This document shows, piece by piece, positions 29,069 through 37,517 of a DNA stretch of 64,000 bases. Origin of the DNA: Slackia piriformis YIT 12062 (lineage in GTDB: Bacteria > Actinomycetota > Coriobacteriia > Coriobacteriales > Eggerthellaceae). Under the pieces are notes generated by a model. The model saw only the letters and a program-made list of their open reading frames with translations. It was not told the origin of the DNA and ran no database searches. Each line of letters begins with the position of its first letter. Positions within the stretch are counted from its first letter, which is position 1. The translations under genes were made by a program, and so were the position numbers. Location: the NCBI RefSeq assembly GCF_000296445.1, contig NZ_JH815198.1, positions 126,501 through 190,500 on the forward strand. Direction: 5' to 3'.

Positions 29069-30733
29069 CTAAGCGCCGAGTACTTCTCCGATGGTGTAGC
29101 CCATTAGGCAATTGCGCGTATGAGAGAGGCAGTTCAGATTGTGCGGGTACGTGTTGTAGAACATGCCGCCCGAAACCACGCCCGCTGCGAAAAGGCCTTC
29201 GATGGGGGTGCGATTCTTGTCGAGGACGCGGCATTCGGTGTCCACGAGCAAACCTCCCGCGGTGCAAAGCCCGTCGGCAAATTCTTTCGTGGCGTAATAG
29301 GGCGGGGTATCGATGGTCATCATCATGTCGCCGGGGAAGCCGAAGTCTTCGTCCTTTCCGGCGGCGGCCATGGTGTTCCATCGCTCGATGGAGGCCACGA
29401 ACTCATCTACTGGCACTTCCATCAATTCAGCAAGCTCTTCGAGCGTATCGGCTTTCAAGGCTTTTTCACTGCGCGCGGCGGCCGTCCAGGCTTCCTTGGG
29501 ACCGTAGCATGAAGAGCTCGGCGTCCAGATCTTGTCGATTTTCTCGTCGATGGCGTCGTCGACGATGTAGAAGTCGTAGGTTCCGGGCTGCGCCTGAATT
29601 GCAAGCGCGAGGTGGCCGTAGGGTTCGTATTCGGGGGTGAATCGCTTACCCAGCTTATTGACGCGCAGATACGGCATAAGCTGTTCGGGGTCGAGCATGA
29701 TAGGCTGGGGAAATTCGTCTTCGGCGGCCCCGACGGCAATGCCCATCTGGTGGCCGTCGCCGGTGTTTCCGAATGCGCCCGTAAGCCAGCTGCCCGGTAC
29801 GCTGCGCGGACGGCAGCGCTCTTTGAGCATCTGCTGGTTGAATTCGTATCCGCCGGTGGCCAGCACGACGCCTTTCGCGCAGTTGTATTTCTCGAAGCCT
29901 TGCTCGCTTTTCACGATGACACCGGTTACTTTTCCCGCATCGTCGGACACGAGCTGGCATGCCGGGCAGCTGTAGCGAATTTCAACTCCTGCATTTTCGA
30001 GGATTCCTGCCAGAATCCCTGCAAGGTCGCCGGGAGGATAGGGCAGGTTGAGCGATGTGTTCCACGAGCGCGAAAGCGATGTTTTGTCGTATTCGTCGCG
30101 AAAATCGGGGAAGTCTCCTGCGGCGAACGTGAGCGGGTAGTCGTCGAGGTTCTGGTTGTCGAAGTGTCCGATGTACCAATCGACGGCCTCGCCGTTTTTC
30201 TCGAGGAAGTGGCGGTACAGGCTCATGTCGCCCTGGAAAGCGCAGTCGACCATGGCGTCGGCGATCCATGCGTCGGTGTCGTAGGTCATGCCCCAGTGCT
30301 GATGCAGCTTCGAGCTCGTTCCGCCGATGGTCGCCGAGTTGTAGTTGCCGGTGCTCTGTTTTTCGACGGCGACGGTTTTCAGGCCATGTTCGGCGCAGGA
30401 AAGCGCGGCGGCATCGCCCGCCGGCCCTAATCCGCATACGACGACATCGACATCATGGGTTGCGACGATATCCGATTCCGCGATCGGCTCGGCCACGAAG
30501 GCAATTTTGCCTTCGCCCGCCGCTCCCACTTCTATCTCCTCGACAACGGGCCATACGGCCTTCGAAGGGTCGGTTGTTTGCATGGCTCCGTTTGCGGCGA
30601 TATCGTCTGCAGTGCTTTGCTCGGCTCCCGTCGTTTTAGGTGCGCATCCGCTCAAGCTTGCAAGTGCGGCAAGACCGGTTGCCGCCCCTGCCGTTCCGAG
30701 AAATGCGCGGCGGCTCAGTTTCCTCTCGTTCAT
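29069..30733 (-). CDS. Tat-exported lipoprotein FAD-dependent reductase (fumarate reductase/urocanate reductase-like flavoprotein)
   Basis: 554 residues; AAGGAGG precedes the ATG by 6 bases. The signal LSRRAFLGTAGAATGLAALASLSGC combines a twin-arginine motif with a lipobox cysteine. VDVVVCGLGPAGDAAALSCAEHGLKTVAVEK near residue 95 is the Rossmann FAD site (GxGxxG variant GLGPAG), and GVVLATGGYEFN and GLFAAGVVSGGMF are later FAD contacts. The family reduces C=C bonds of fumarate, urocanate, steroids or aromatics using quinol or cytochrome electrons. There is no FMN-binding domain and no adjacent cytochrome, so its donor is unknown. It is divergent from LuxR regulator 1, a likely controller. Substrate unknown. 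Confidence 0.88.
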   Translation of the reverse strand: MNERKLSRRAFLGTAGAATGLAALASLSGCAPKTTGAEQSTADDIAANGAMQTTDPSKAVWPVVEEIEVGAAGEGKIAFVAEPIAESDIVATHDVDVVVCGLGPAGDAAALSCAEHGLKTVAVEKQSTGNYNSATIGGTSSKLHQHWGMTYDTDAWIADAMVDCAFQGDMSLYRHFLEKNGEAVDWYIGHFDNQNLDDYPLTFAAGDFPDFRDEYDKTSLSRSWNTSLNLPYPPGDLAGILAGILENAGVEIRYSCPACQLVSDDAGKVTGVIVKSEQGFEKYNCAKGVVLATGGYEFNQQMLKERCRPRSVPGSWLTGAFGNTGDGHQMGIAVGAAEDEFPQPIMLDPEQLMPYLRVNKLGKRFTPEYEPYGHLALAIQAQPGTYDFYIVDDAIDEKIDKIWTPSSSCYGPKEAWTAAARSEKALKADTLEELAELMEVPVDEFVASIERWNTMAAAGKDEDFGFPGDMMMTIDTPPYYATKEFADGLCTAGGLLVDTECRVLDKNRTPIEGLFAAGVVSGGMFYNTYPHNLNCLSHTRNCLMGYTIGEVLGA

Positions 30734-30985
30734 CTGTTCCCTCCTTGTAGACGTTGCCCCAATGGCACGACCTATGGGTTCCCATGGTGGCGAATCGCTG
30801 TGTTTTGTGCGTCATACGAAACGGTATATTTTTATGAATGGCCATCAAAATACCTGTTCACAATATGGGCGTGGTCATTGCGTTTGAAATATGCCAAGAG
30901 ATTCCAACGTGTACACGAGGGGGTCTTTGTACAATGCGTAAAAACGGAGAGCTTATATTGGCAAGCAAGGGGAAAAGGGGACGTG

Positions 30986-32545
30986 TTGGCTGGTTCACGT
31001 TTGCGACGTTTCGTTTCGAGTAATCGTACGGTGTCAAATTCGATTGCTGTCGTCGGGTCGTCGTTTTTATGGGCATGGGGCTTTCTTTGTTATTTAAGCC
31101 CGGTTCTTTTCCCTCCTACGGTTGGGGCTGGAAGCGTTGGCCTTGAGGTTGGTTTTTTCGTATCGCAAGGCTGCATTGTCACATCTGCCTGCTTGCTTCT
31201 GGCGTCGTCTTCTTTGCGGCGATTTGTTGTGCGTCGCTTCGTTCTTGCTTTCTGTGCGATTCTCTCCTCGGTTTTGACCTTGCTGCTTGCGGCGTTTGTC
31301 TCGTCCGGTTGCATGGTGGGCATCGTCTGCTGTGGTATAGTGCATGGCGTTTGCATTCCCCTGCTTGGGATTGCTTGGGGAGCGCGCTACTCCATCGGGT
31401 CGAAGGGCATGCAATCGCTGGTGGTATTGTCGTTTCTTATTGCCTATGCGTTGTACTTCGTTTTTCCGTTTGCCCCATATAAAGGCGGGATTGTCTGCGT
31501 TGCGGTCATGCCGCTGGCATCATGGGCACTATGGCGCATTGACGCGCGCAATCGTGATGCGCTGGTAAGAAAGGTCGATGAATCGCAAGAGAAAAAAGAC
31601 GCTGGCAGAAGCCTTGCGTTTCTCGGCGAGCTTTTCAACGGTTCATGGGAGCTATCGGGCATTCCGTGGAGGGCCTTGGCCGCCGTTCTTCTCGCCGCAT
31701 TTGTCGGCAATATGGTTGCTTCGGCGGCAATGGGTTTTTCGTACGAAAACGCGGACGGTCTTTTCAGGGGCGGCGCTTTCGTGTGCGCTTGCATTGCCAC
31801 TATGGCGCTCGTGCCTTTGACATCCGACGGGTCTTCGCTTTCCGCGTCGGCGGCCTATAGGCTCACCTTGACGTTTTCGGCGGTGGGGCTCATAGGGATT
31901 CTTGCTTCCGACGGATCGGCCATTGCCCTGTGTGGCGCTTTGGTTCAAGGGTGTGCCTTTTTCTTCCAGGTTCTGATTATTGTTTCCGTGAGCAGGGCAA
32001 CATGGGAAAAGGCCTTGTCGCCGCTCTTGTCTTTCTCTATGGCTCAAGCGGTAACGGCGGCCGTGGTGCTTGCTGGAAACGTGGTTGGAAAGCAGGTCAA
32101 TGTGGGCGATGCTTCCTGTCCGGGCGTTTTCGAGTGGGCGTGCGGCCTTGCCATGCTGGCGTTGTTTCTCATTATGGTGAAGCAGGCTGCCAACGCCGAT
32201 GCCGCCTTACCCGAGGTTTCGGACGCAGTGGCAATGGGTGAGAAATCCGAATGTTCGCAGGATGAAAACGGCCTGTTTTCGCACCGCGATGAGCCATGTT
32301 TCGATTCCACGGAGGTTTCCTTGGAGGAAAAGGTCGCTTTGTTTGCGACGGCGTTCGAATTGACGAAACGCGAAAGCGAGGTATTCTCCTATCTTTCGAA
32401 AGGAAGGAGCCTGCCTTATATAGCCGATGAACTTTTCGTTACGACGGGTACGGTGAAGACCCATACCGTTCATATCTACCGCAAACTCGGGGTTAAATCG
32501 AAGCAGGAATTAATCGACCTGTTTGAAGGGTGGAAAAAGGACTGA
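30986..32545 (+). CDS. Membrane-embedded LuxR-type transcription regulator 1
   Basis: 519 residues from TTG 30986, chosen because AAAAGGGG is 5 bases upstream; GTG 31031 is an alternative. About ten to twelve hydrophobic segments fill residues 15-390, then a cytoplasmic linker, then a LuxR/GerE helix-turn-helix at the C-terminus (LTKRESEVFSYLSKGRSLPYI, then GTVKTHTVHIYRKLGVKSKQELIDLF). Proteins of this architecture are abundant in Eggerthellaceae next to respiratory reductases. It is divergent from the flavoprotein at 30733, 252 bases apart, and probably regulates it in response to a membrane-sensed signal; that link is inference. Confidence 0.85.
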   Translation: MAGSRLRRFVSSNRTVSNSIAVVGSSFLWAWGFLCYLSPVLFPPTVGAGSVGLEVGFFVSQGCIVTSACLLLASSSLRRFVVRRFVLAFCAILSSVLTLLLAAFVSSGCMVGIVCCGIVHGVCIPLLGIAWGARYSIGSKGMQSLVVLSFLIAYALYFVFPFAPYKGGIVCVAVMPLASWALWRIDARNRDALVRKVDESQEKKDAGRSLAFLGELFNGSWELSGIPWRALAAVLLAAFVGNMVASAAMGFSYENADGLFRGGAFVCACIATMALVPLTSDGSSLSASAAYRLTLTFSAVGLIGILASDGSAIALCGALVQGCAFFFQVLIIVSVSRATWEKALSPLLSFSMAQAVTAAVVLAGNVVGKQVNVGDASCPGVFEWACGLAMLALFLIMVKQAANADAALPEVSDAVAMGEKSECSQDENGLFSHRDEPCFDSTEVSLEEKVALFATAFELTKRESEVFSYLSKGRSLPYIADELFVTTGTVKTHTVHIYRKLGVKSKQELIDLFEGWKKD

Positions 32546-32823
32546 CTCTGCTTATGTGTCAGCATATGGACGTCGAAGCAAATCGGCGGGTTTTTGTTAA
32601 CGACATGCGCTCTTCGATGGAATCGACTATGCGGGTAGCGGCGTGCGTGACTGCAGGCATCGCTTTTGTCGATTCGGTGGTGCAAAGATATCTGTTTGTT
32701 TCCTAATGTTGGTTTTGCCTGCAATGTCTCCAAGGTTGCGGTACCGTCGCTAAAGAAGCTGTTATCTCTGTTTGCTGGCTGCGAAAGCCGGAATATTGTG
32801 CAGAAGGCGAAGGAGCCGCACCC

Positions 32824-33726
32824 ATGGACAAAGCCATGCTCATCGTGAACCCTAATTCGGGAAAGAAAGAAGGGCGTGCTCTTTCGGAACGGGTGGCGGC
32901 GCACCTTGGCGAGCATTTTTCCAGCGTGGACGTGCGGCTGTCGTCGTGCGCGGCCGATGTCGAAGCGTGGGCGCGTGAAGCGCGCGAGCAGGAATACGAC
33001 GCCTTGTTCGTCATGGGAGGAGACGGCACGGTGGGCTTGAGTTTTCACGGGCTGTTTGACGGCGCGTGCGAAAGCAGCCGCCTGCCTGCTTTCGGCCTGA
33101 TTCCCGGAGGTACGGGCAACGGGTTGGCTCGTACTATCGGCGTTGCGCCTGATGCTTTGCGGGCGGTTGAGTCATACGATTTCTCCGAAACCACTCTTCT
33201 TGATGTCGGGCTGGTCAACGGGCGGCCGTTCGCCTATACCGTAACAGGGGGAACGCTGCCTGAGGGCATTCGAAAAGTGTCGCCCGAGCTCAAATCTCGA
33301 TACGGGTTTCTCGCCTACGTGGCAAGCACTATTTTGCGCATGGGCGATGGAGAGCATCATGCTCTGCGTATCGTGGTCGATGGGGAAGAGCGCAAGGAAG
33401 ACATCAGCTCGTTTTCGGCATTTTCCGCGAATGCCTTGGCGAATGAGTTTTCCAGGTACCAGACAAGCGTGGCCGACGGGGAGATTCATTTGATTGCGCT
33501 CAGGGACGCATCGCTTCCTTCCCTGCTTGCTCTTCTTCCGGACATATTGATGCATGCTGTGGACGGGGACGACCGTGTGCTTTTCCTGCACGGAAAGACA
33601 ATCGAGATTTCGTGCGTCGATGGTGGGCTTTGCTGTGGGGTCGACGGTGACGACGGCCCGTGCCTGCCCGTCAAACTCACCGTTCGTCCGGGTGCGTTGC
33701 GCATGTTTGCCTTGAAGAAAGAGTAG
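32824..33726 (+). CDS. Diacylglycerol kinase/YegS-type lipid kinase family protein
   Basis: 300 residues; AAGGAG lies 9 bases before ATG 32824. AMLIVNPNSGKKEG opens the DAGK catalytic domain; FVMGGDGTVGLSFHGL is the GGDGT nucleotide motif and LIPGGTGNGLARTIG the glycine-rich loop. Family members phosphorylate diacylglycerol, sphingosine or related lipids at the membrane, using ATP. The substrate is not determined by sequence. It is convergent with the ABC exporter. The 278-base gap before it holds no gene that I can support. Confidence 0.85.
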   Translation: MDKAMLIVNPNSGKKEGRALSERVAAHLGEHFSSVDVRLSSCAADVEAWAREAREQEYDALFVMGGDGTVGLSFHGLFDGACESSRLPAFGLIPGGTGNGLARTIGVAPDALRAVESYDFSETTLLDVGLVNGRPFAYTVTGGTLPEGIRKVSPELKSRYGFLAYVASTILRMGDGEHHALRIVVDGEERKEDISSFSAFSANALANEFSRYQTSVADGEIHLIALRDASLPSLLALLPDILMHAVDGDDRVLFLHGKTIEISCVDGGLCCGVDGDDGPCLPVKLTVRPGALRMFALKKE

Positions 33727-33805
33727 TTGCTTGGCAATGGGCTGGAAGCTCGATGAAGCTGTGCCATTGATGGGAGAGGAACACGCTTGATAGCGCGGTT
33801 TCTAC

Positions 33806-35644
33806 CTACACCCCGAACTGCATGGCACAGTAGCGCGCGTAGGTGCCGCCGAGGGCGATTAGCTCGTCATGCGTGCCCTCTTCGACAACGTGCCCTTCGT
33901 CGACGACGGCGATTTTATCGGCGTTGCGAATGGTGGAAAGCCTATGCGCGATCACGAGCGTGGTGCGTCCTTTTGAAAGCTCAGCCAGCGATTCTTGCAC
34001 ATGGCGTTCGCTTTCGTTATCAAGCGCGCTGGTTGCTTCGTCCAAGATTAGGATCGGCGGGTTTTTCAAGAAGACGCGGGCAATGGAGATACGCTGCTTC
34101 TGGCCGCCCGAAAGGCGCGCACCGCGCTCGCCCACGTAGGTGTCGTAGCCGTTTTCGAATTCCATAATAGTGTCGTGAATGTTTGCGCGTTTGGCCGCCT
34201 CGATCACTTCGGCGTTGCTCGCCTCGGGGTTGCCGTAGAGGATGTTGTCGCGGATGGTGCCGTCGAACAGGTATACATCCTGCTGCACGATGCCTACGGT
34301 GCGGCGCAGCGACGCCAGCGTGACGTCGCGCACGTCGGCGCCGTCGATGCTCACGCGCCCCTCGCACACGTCGTAGAAGCGAGGGAGCAGCGAACACGTG
34401 GTGGTTTTGCCGCCGCCGCTCGGTCCCACGAGAGCCGTGGTTTTACCGGCAGACGCATGCAGGGTGAAGCCATGCAAGACCTCGGTCGCATCGTCATAGG
34501 AGAACGAGACGTTTTCGTAGCGGATGTCTCCGCGTACGCCCGAACCGCCCGTTTCGTTCGAGCTGCTGTTTGCGCATGCGGCCCTCTCCAGCTCTACGGC
34601 TCCTGGACGGTCCTGGATGGCGGGCGTGATTGCCATGATTTCTGCGAAGCGGCGGAACCCTGCATAACCTTTCTGGAACTGTTCGGCGAAGTTGATAAGC
34701 TGTTCGATCGGCGAGAGGAAGATGCCGATATAAAGGGCGTAGATTGCCAGATCGGTTGGCTCGATTTGTCCCTGCACCATGAAGTAGCCGCCGCCTACGA
34801 CAACGATGGTATAGAGCAGGCCTGTGAACAGGGAATTCACGGCATGAAAGCGTCCCATGAACTTATACGAACGCTCTTTCGTATCAACGAACAGGCGGTT
34901 GGTGTGCTCGAACTTCTTTGCTTCGAGTACTTCGTTGCCGAACGATTTCACCACGCGCATGCCGCCAAGGGCGTCTTGGATGCGCGAATTGACGCCCGCC
35001 ATGGTGCGGCGATTCTCGGTGAAAATGACGCGTTTGCGATAGTTGATCCATGCCGCATAGGCTGCCATAACCACAGTGCACACAAGCATAATCAGCGTCA
35101 GCGGCACGTTGATGAAGAACAGCAGCACGAATGATCCGATGATTTTCAGCGAGCAAATGAAGATGTTTTCAGGTCCGTGATGTGCCAGCTCCGATACGTC
35201 GAACAGGTCGGTGACCAGGCGGCTCATCATTTCGCCGGTGTTGTTCTTGTCGTAATACGAAAAGCTGAGGCGTTGGTATTGGTCGAACAAATCGGCGCGC
35301 ATATCGGCCTCCATACGTGCGCCCATGACGTGGCCCCAACGGGCGATGAACCATTGGCAGCCCGTGCGCAGCAGGTAGAGGGCGACCATGCCAACACAGA
35401 TGAGCCCGAGCGCGCCTAAGACGACGGGCGCTGGCTGCAAGAAGAAATCACGCGTGAAGAAGTTGAGCAGCTGGGGAAACGCCAGGTCGATGCAGGCGAG
35501 CAAGGTGGCGCACACCAAATCGAACCAGAAGAGGAACTTGTACTTGCTGTAATAGCCTATGAACTTCTTAAACACCTGGGCGCCAGAAATAGACGGCGCA
35601 TGAGATGTGGCGGTGCTTTGGGCGGGAGAGGTCGATGGGGACAC
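33806..35644 (-). CDS. ABC exporter half-transporter (fused permease-ATPase)
   Basis: 612 residues from a GTG at 35642-35644 with AAGGAT upstream. Residues about 25-320 hold six membrane helices of a type I exporter; residues 365-612 form the nucleotide-binding domain with Walker A GPSGGGKTT, LSGGQKQRISIARVFL, Walker B ILILDEATSALD and the H-loop IAHRLSTI. It should act as a homodimer, since no partner half-transporter adjoins. Substrate could be lipid, peptide or drug. The N-terminal 20 residues are Ser/Thr/Ala-rich. Confidence 0.92.
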   Translation of the reverse strand: MSPSTSPAQSTATSHAPSISGAQVFKKFIGYYSKYKFLFWFDLVCATLLACIDLAFPQLLNFFTRDFFLQPAPVVLGALGLICVGMVALYLLRTGCQWFIARWGHVMGARMEADMRADLFDQYQRLSFSYYDKNNTGEMMSRLVTDLFDVSELAHHGPENIFICSLKIIGSFVLLFFINVPLTLIMLVCTVVMAAYAAWINYRKRVIFTENRRTMAGVNSRIQDALGGMRVVKSFGNEVLEAKKFEHTNRLFVDTKERSYKFMGRFHAVNSLFTGLLYTIVVVGGGYFMVQGQIEPTDLAIYALYIGIFLSPIEQLINFAEQFQKGYAGFRRFAEIMAITPAIQDRPGAVELERAACANSSSNETGGSGVRGDIRYENVSFSYDDATEVLHGFTLHASAGKTTALVGPSGGGKTTTCSLLPRFYDVCEGRVSIDGADVRDVTLASLRRTVGIVQQDVYLFDGTIRDNILYGNPEASNAEVIEAAKRANIHDTIMEFENGYDTYVGERGARLSGGQKQRISIARVFLKNPPILILDEATSALDNESERHVQESLAELSKGRTTLVIAHRLSTIRNADKIAVVDEGHVVEEGTHDELIALGGTYARYCAMQFGV

Positions 35645-35902
35645 GGATATCCTTTCGTTGCGCGAGGCAATCGAGCGCGGTTCGTATGATTTGGAAAACG
35701 CGGTCTATGGTAGTACGTCTGCTGCACGCCGGCGAGCGATGCGCCCAAGAGAGCAGGGAATCTGCAAGTGCGGTGCATGCGGCGGTGAAGTTGCCTTTTG
35801 CGGCAAGGCTTCGGCAGCGCGGCAGAAGATGTCGTCGCTCCGAGGTTCTCGTCCGAAATCAACAGTATTGCTGATTTGCGTCTATCTGCAACAGAGCTGA
35901 CA

Positions 35903-35920
35903 CATGGTATCGCTACCATG
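35903..35920. promoter_or_regulatory. Perfect hairpin/operator CATGGTA-TCGC-TACCATG upstream of the dehydrogenase gene
   Basis: 7-bp perfect arms around a 4-base centre, 67 bases before the dehydrogenase start. It is either an operator or a leader stem-loop. The divergent gap 35645-35986 otherwise shows no gene and no strong promoter match. Confidence 0.5.
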
Positions 35921-35986
35921 CACGACAAACGAAGCGCCGCCGCTTATCGAAGGTCTGCGACGTTCGTCGATCAGAAGGGGTGCATC

Positions 35987-36940
35987 ATGATTAAACCGCG
36001 AACCGTAGGCATTGTGGGTATGGGACATGTGGGCGCTCATGTGGCTAACAGCCTGTTGCTGCAGGGGTTGGCGGACGAGCTCTATTTGTGCGATATCGAT
36101 TTCGTTAAATCTGCGTCCGAGACGCAGGATTTGCGCGATTCGCTTATGTTCTGTCCGTACAACGCTAGAATCATCGACTGCCAGGACCGCTATGAGGAGC
36201 TTGCGGACTGCGATGTCATTGTCAACGCCGCAGGCAAGGTATCGTTGGCCGCCGGTAATCGAGACGGTGAGCTTTTCTTTACTACGGATACCTGCCGTGC
36301 CTTCGCCAACCGCATCGTCGACGCTGGCTTCGACGGTATCTGGGTTTCTGTCTCCAATCCCTGCGATGTGATCTGCACGGAGCTCTGGCATCTTACCGGA
36401 TACGACCCTTCTCGCATTATCGGTTCGGGTACTGGTTTGGATTCCGCGCGCTTGCGCTCTCAGATTTCGCTTGCCTGCAATCTGGACCCCAAGTCAATTA
36501 ACGCTTACATGATCGGCGAGCACGGAGCGTCCATGCTCGCCGCTTGGAGGTCCGCCTCGATTTCTGGCAAGCCTCTGGCGCAGTTGGCGGAAGAAGAGCC
36601 CGATCGTTTCGCCTTTGACTTGGCCGATATAGAAGACAAGGCCCGTCAGGGCGGCTACGTTGCCTACGCCGGCAAGCAGTGCACCGAATATGCCGTGGCC
36701 AATGCAGCTGTGCGTGTGGTTGCCGCAGTGCTGCATGACGAACATGCCGTGATGGGCGCATCCACCCTCTTGACGGGTCAGTACGGCGAAGAGGGAATCT
36801 TTACCTCGCTGCCCTGTATCATCGGGCGCAACGGTGTCGAGCGCGTTATGGAGCTCGATCTCTCCCAGGGTGAGCTTGAGGCGTTTCATGCCAGCTGCCA
36901 GCACATTCGCGACAACATCGGCCGTCTTGCCTGGTGGTAG
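35987..36940 (+). CDS. Lactate/2-hydroxyacid dehydrogenase (LDH/MDH family, HicDH-like)
   Basis: 317 residues from ATG 35987, with AGAAGGGG 7 bases upstream. TVGIVGMGHVGAHVANSL is the NAD Rossmann motif, VSVSNPCDVI and YMIGEHGASMLAAW carry the substrate-site Asn/Asp and catalytic His. The mobile loop reads NAAGKVSLAAGNRDGELFF instead of the usual GANQxPGExRL of L-LDH; it resembles L-2-hydroxyisocaproate dehydrogenase, which accepts branched and aromatic 2-oxo acids. So reduction of amino-acid-derived 2-oxo acids with NADH is more likely than plain lactate formation. It stands alone. Confidence 0.85.
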   Translation: MIKPRTVGIVGMGHVGAHVANSLLLQGLADELYLCDIDFVKSASETQDLRDSLMFCPYNARIIDCQDRYEELADCDVIVNAAGKVSLAAGNRDGELFFTTDTCRAFANRIVDAGFDGIWVSVSNPCDVICTELWHLTGYDPSRIIGSGTGLDSARLRSQISLACNLDPKSINAYMIGEHGASMLAAWRSASISGKPLAQLAEEEPDRFAFDLADIEDKARQGGYVAYAGKQCTEYAVANAAVRVVAAVLHDEHAVMGASTLLTGQYGEEGIFTSLPCIIGRNGVERVMELDLSQGELEAFHASCQHIRDNIGRLAWW

Positions 36941-37027
36941 GTTGCAAGAAGACGCACAAGGGCAGCTCGGCCCGACTTCTGCGCTTCCGAAATGGAAAAA
37001 TGCACGAAAACGCGGTCAATCACTCGA

Positions 37028-37178
37028 GTTTTGTACGAAACGTATCAAAACGACTGCATCGGAGCCCTGCGCAGGTCCGAAAGGCTTTAGCTTAATCAAC
37101 ATAATACTGCTTTATGTTGATTATCATTGTCTTATTTGGCTCGCACAATCTGGCTAATGATACGTTTCGTACAAAAAC
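37028..37178. repeat. Nested palindrome: 19-bp outer and 12-bp inner inverted repeats
   Basis: The outer arms GTTTTGTACGAAACGTATCA (37028-37047) and TGATACGTTTCGTACAAAA (37158-37176) are a 19-bp perfect inverted repeat. Almost concentric inside it is TAATCAACATAA (37093-37104) with TTATGTTGATTA (37112-37123), 12-bp perfect arms around 7 bases. Each outer arm also contains an 11-bp palindrome, TACG-AAA-CGTA. The locus sits in the 577-base gap between two convergent genes (36941-37517), where no protein gene is visible. Confidence 0.9.
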
Positions 37179-37412
37179 TGAGTTTGCAGCAGCGAATTCG
37201 TGCACTATAGGCGTGTACGTACCGCCAGCATGTCGGATGCTGCTTTCGTACCCAGGTGGATTCGGGGCGCAAAGGCGCTCTGGCAACCGCTATGCGAGAC
37301 CAACGGCATTGTATCTTTTTCGCACGTGTCGCTTTTCCAAACGGAGCTGCGATGCCGACAATCGATGCGCCGCTGGTATGTAAGCCAAATTGTAGGAATA
37401 TGCCCCGATAAG

Positions 37413-37453
37413 TAAAAAGACGGGCGGAAGCCTTTTTGGATTTCCGCCCATCT
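37413..37453 (-). terminator. Rho-independent terminator of the M18 aminopeptidase gene
   Basis: Read on the minus strand, GGGCGGAA pairs with TTCCGCCC and is followed by GTCTTTTTAC. Confidence 0.88.
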
Positions 37454-37517
37454 CGTCTTGTCGTCCGTTTTCGCCTCCAGGCGTGCTATCGGGCGTCCTC
37501 TTGCGTCCTGTCAGGCG

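Noticed and set aside
37114-37383. 89-codon frame inside the nested-palindrome gap
   Set aside because: Starts inside the inner palindrome arm, no ribosome site and no protein-like composition.
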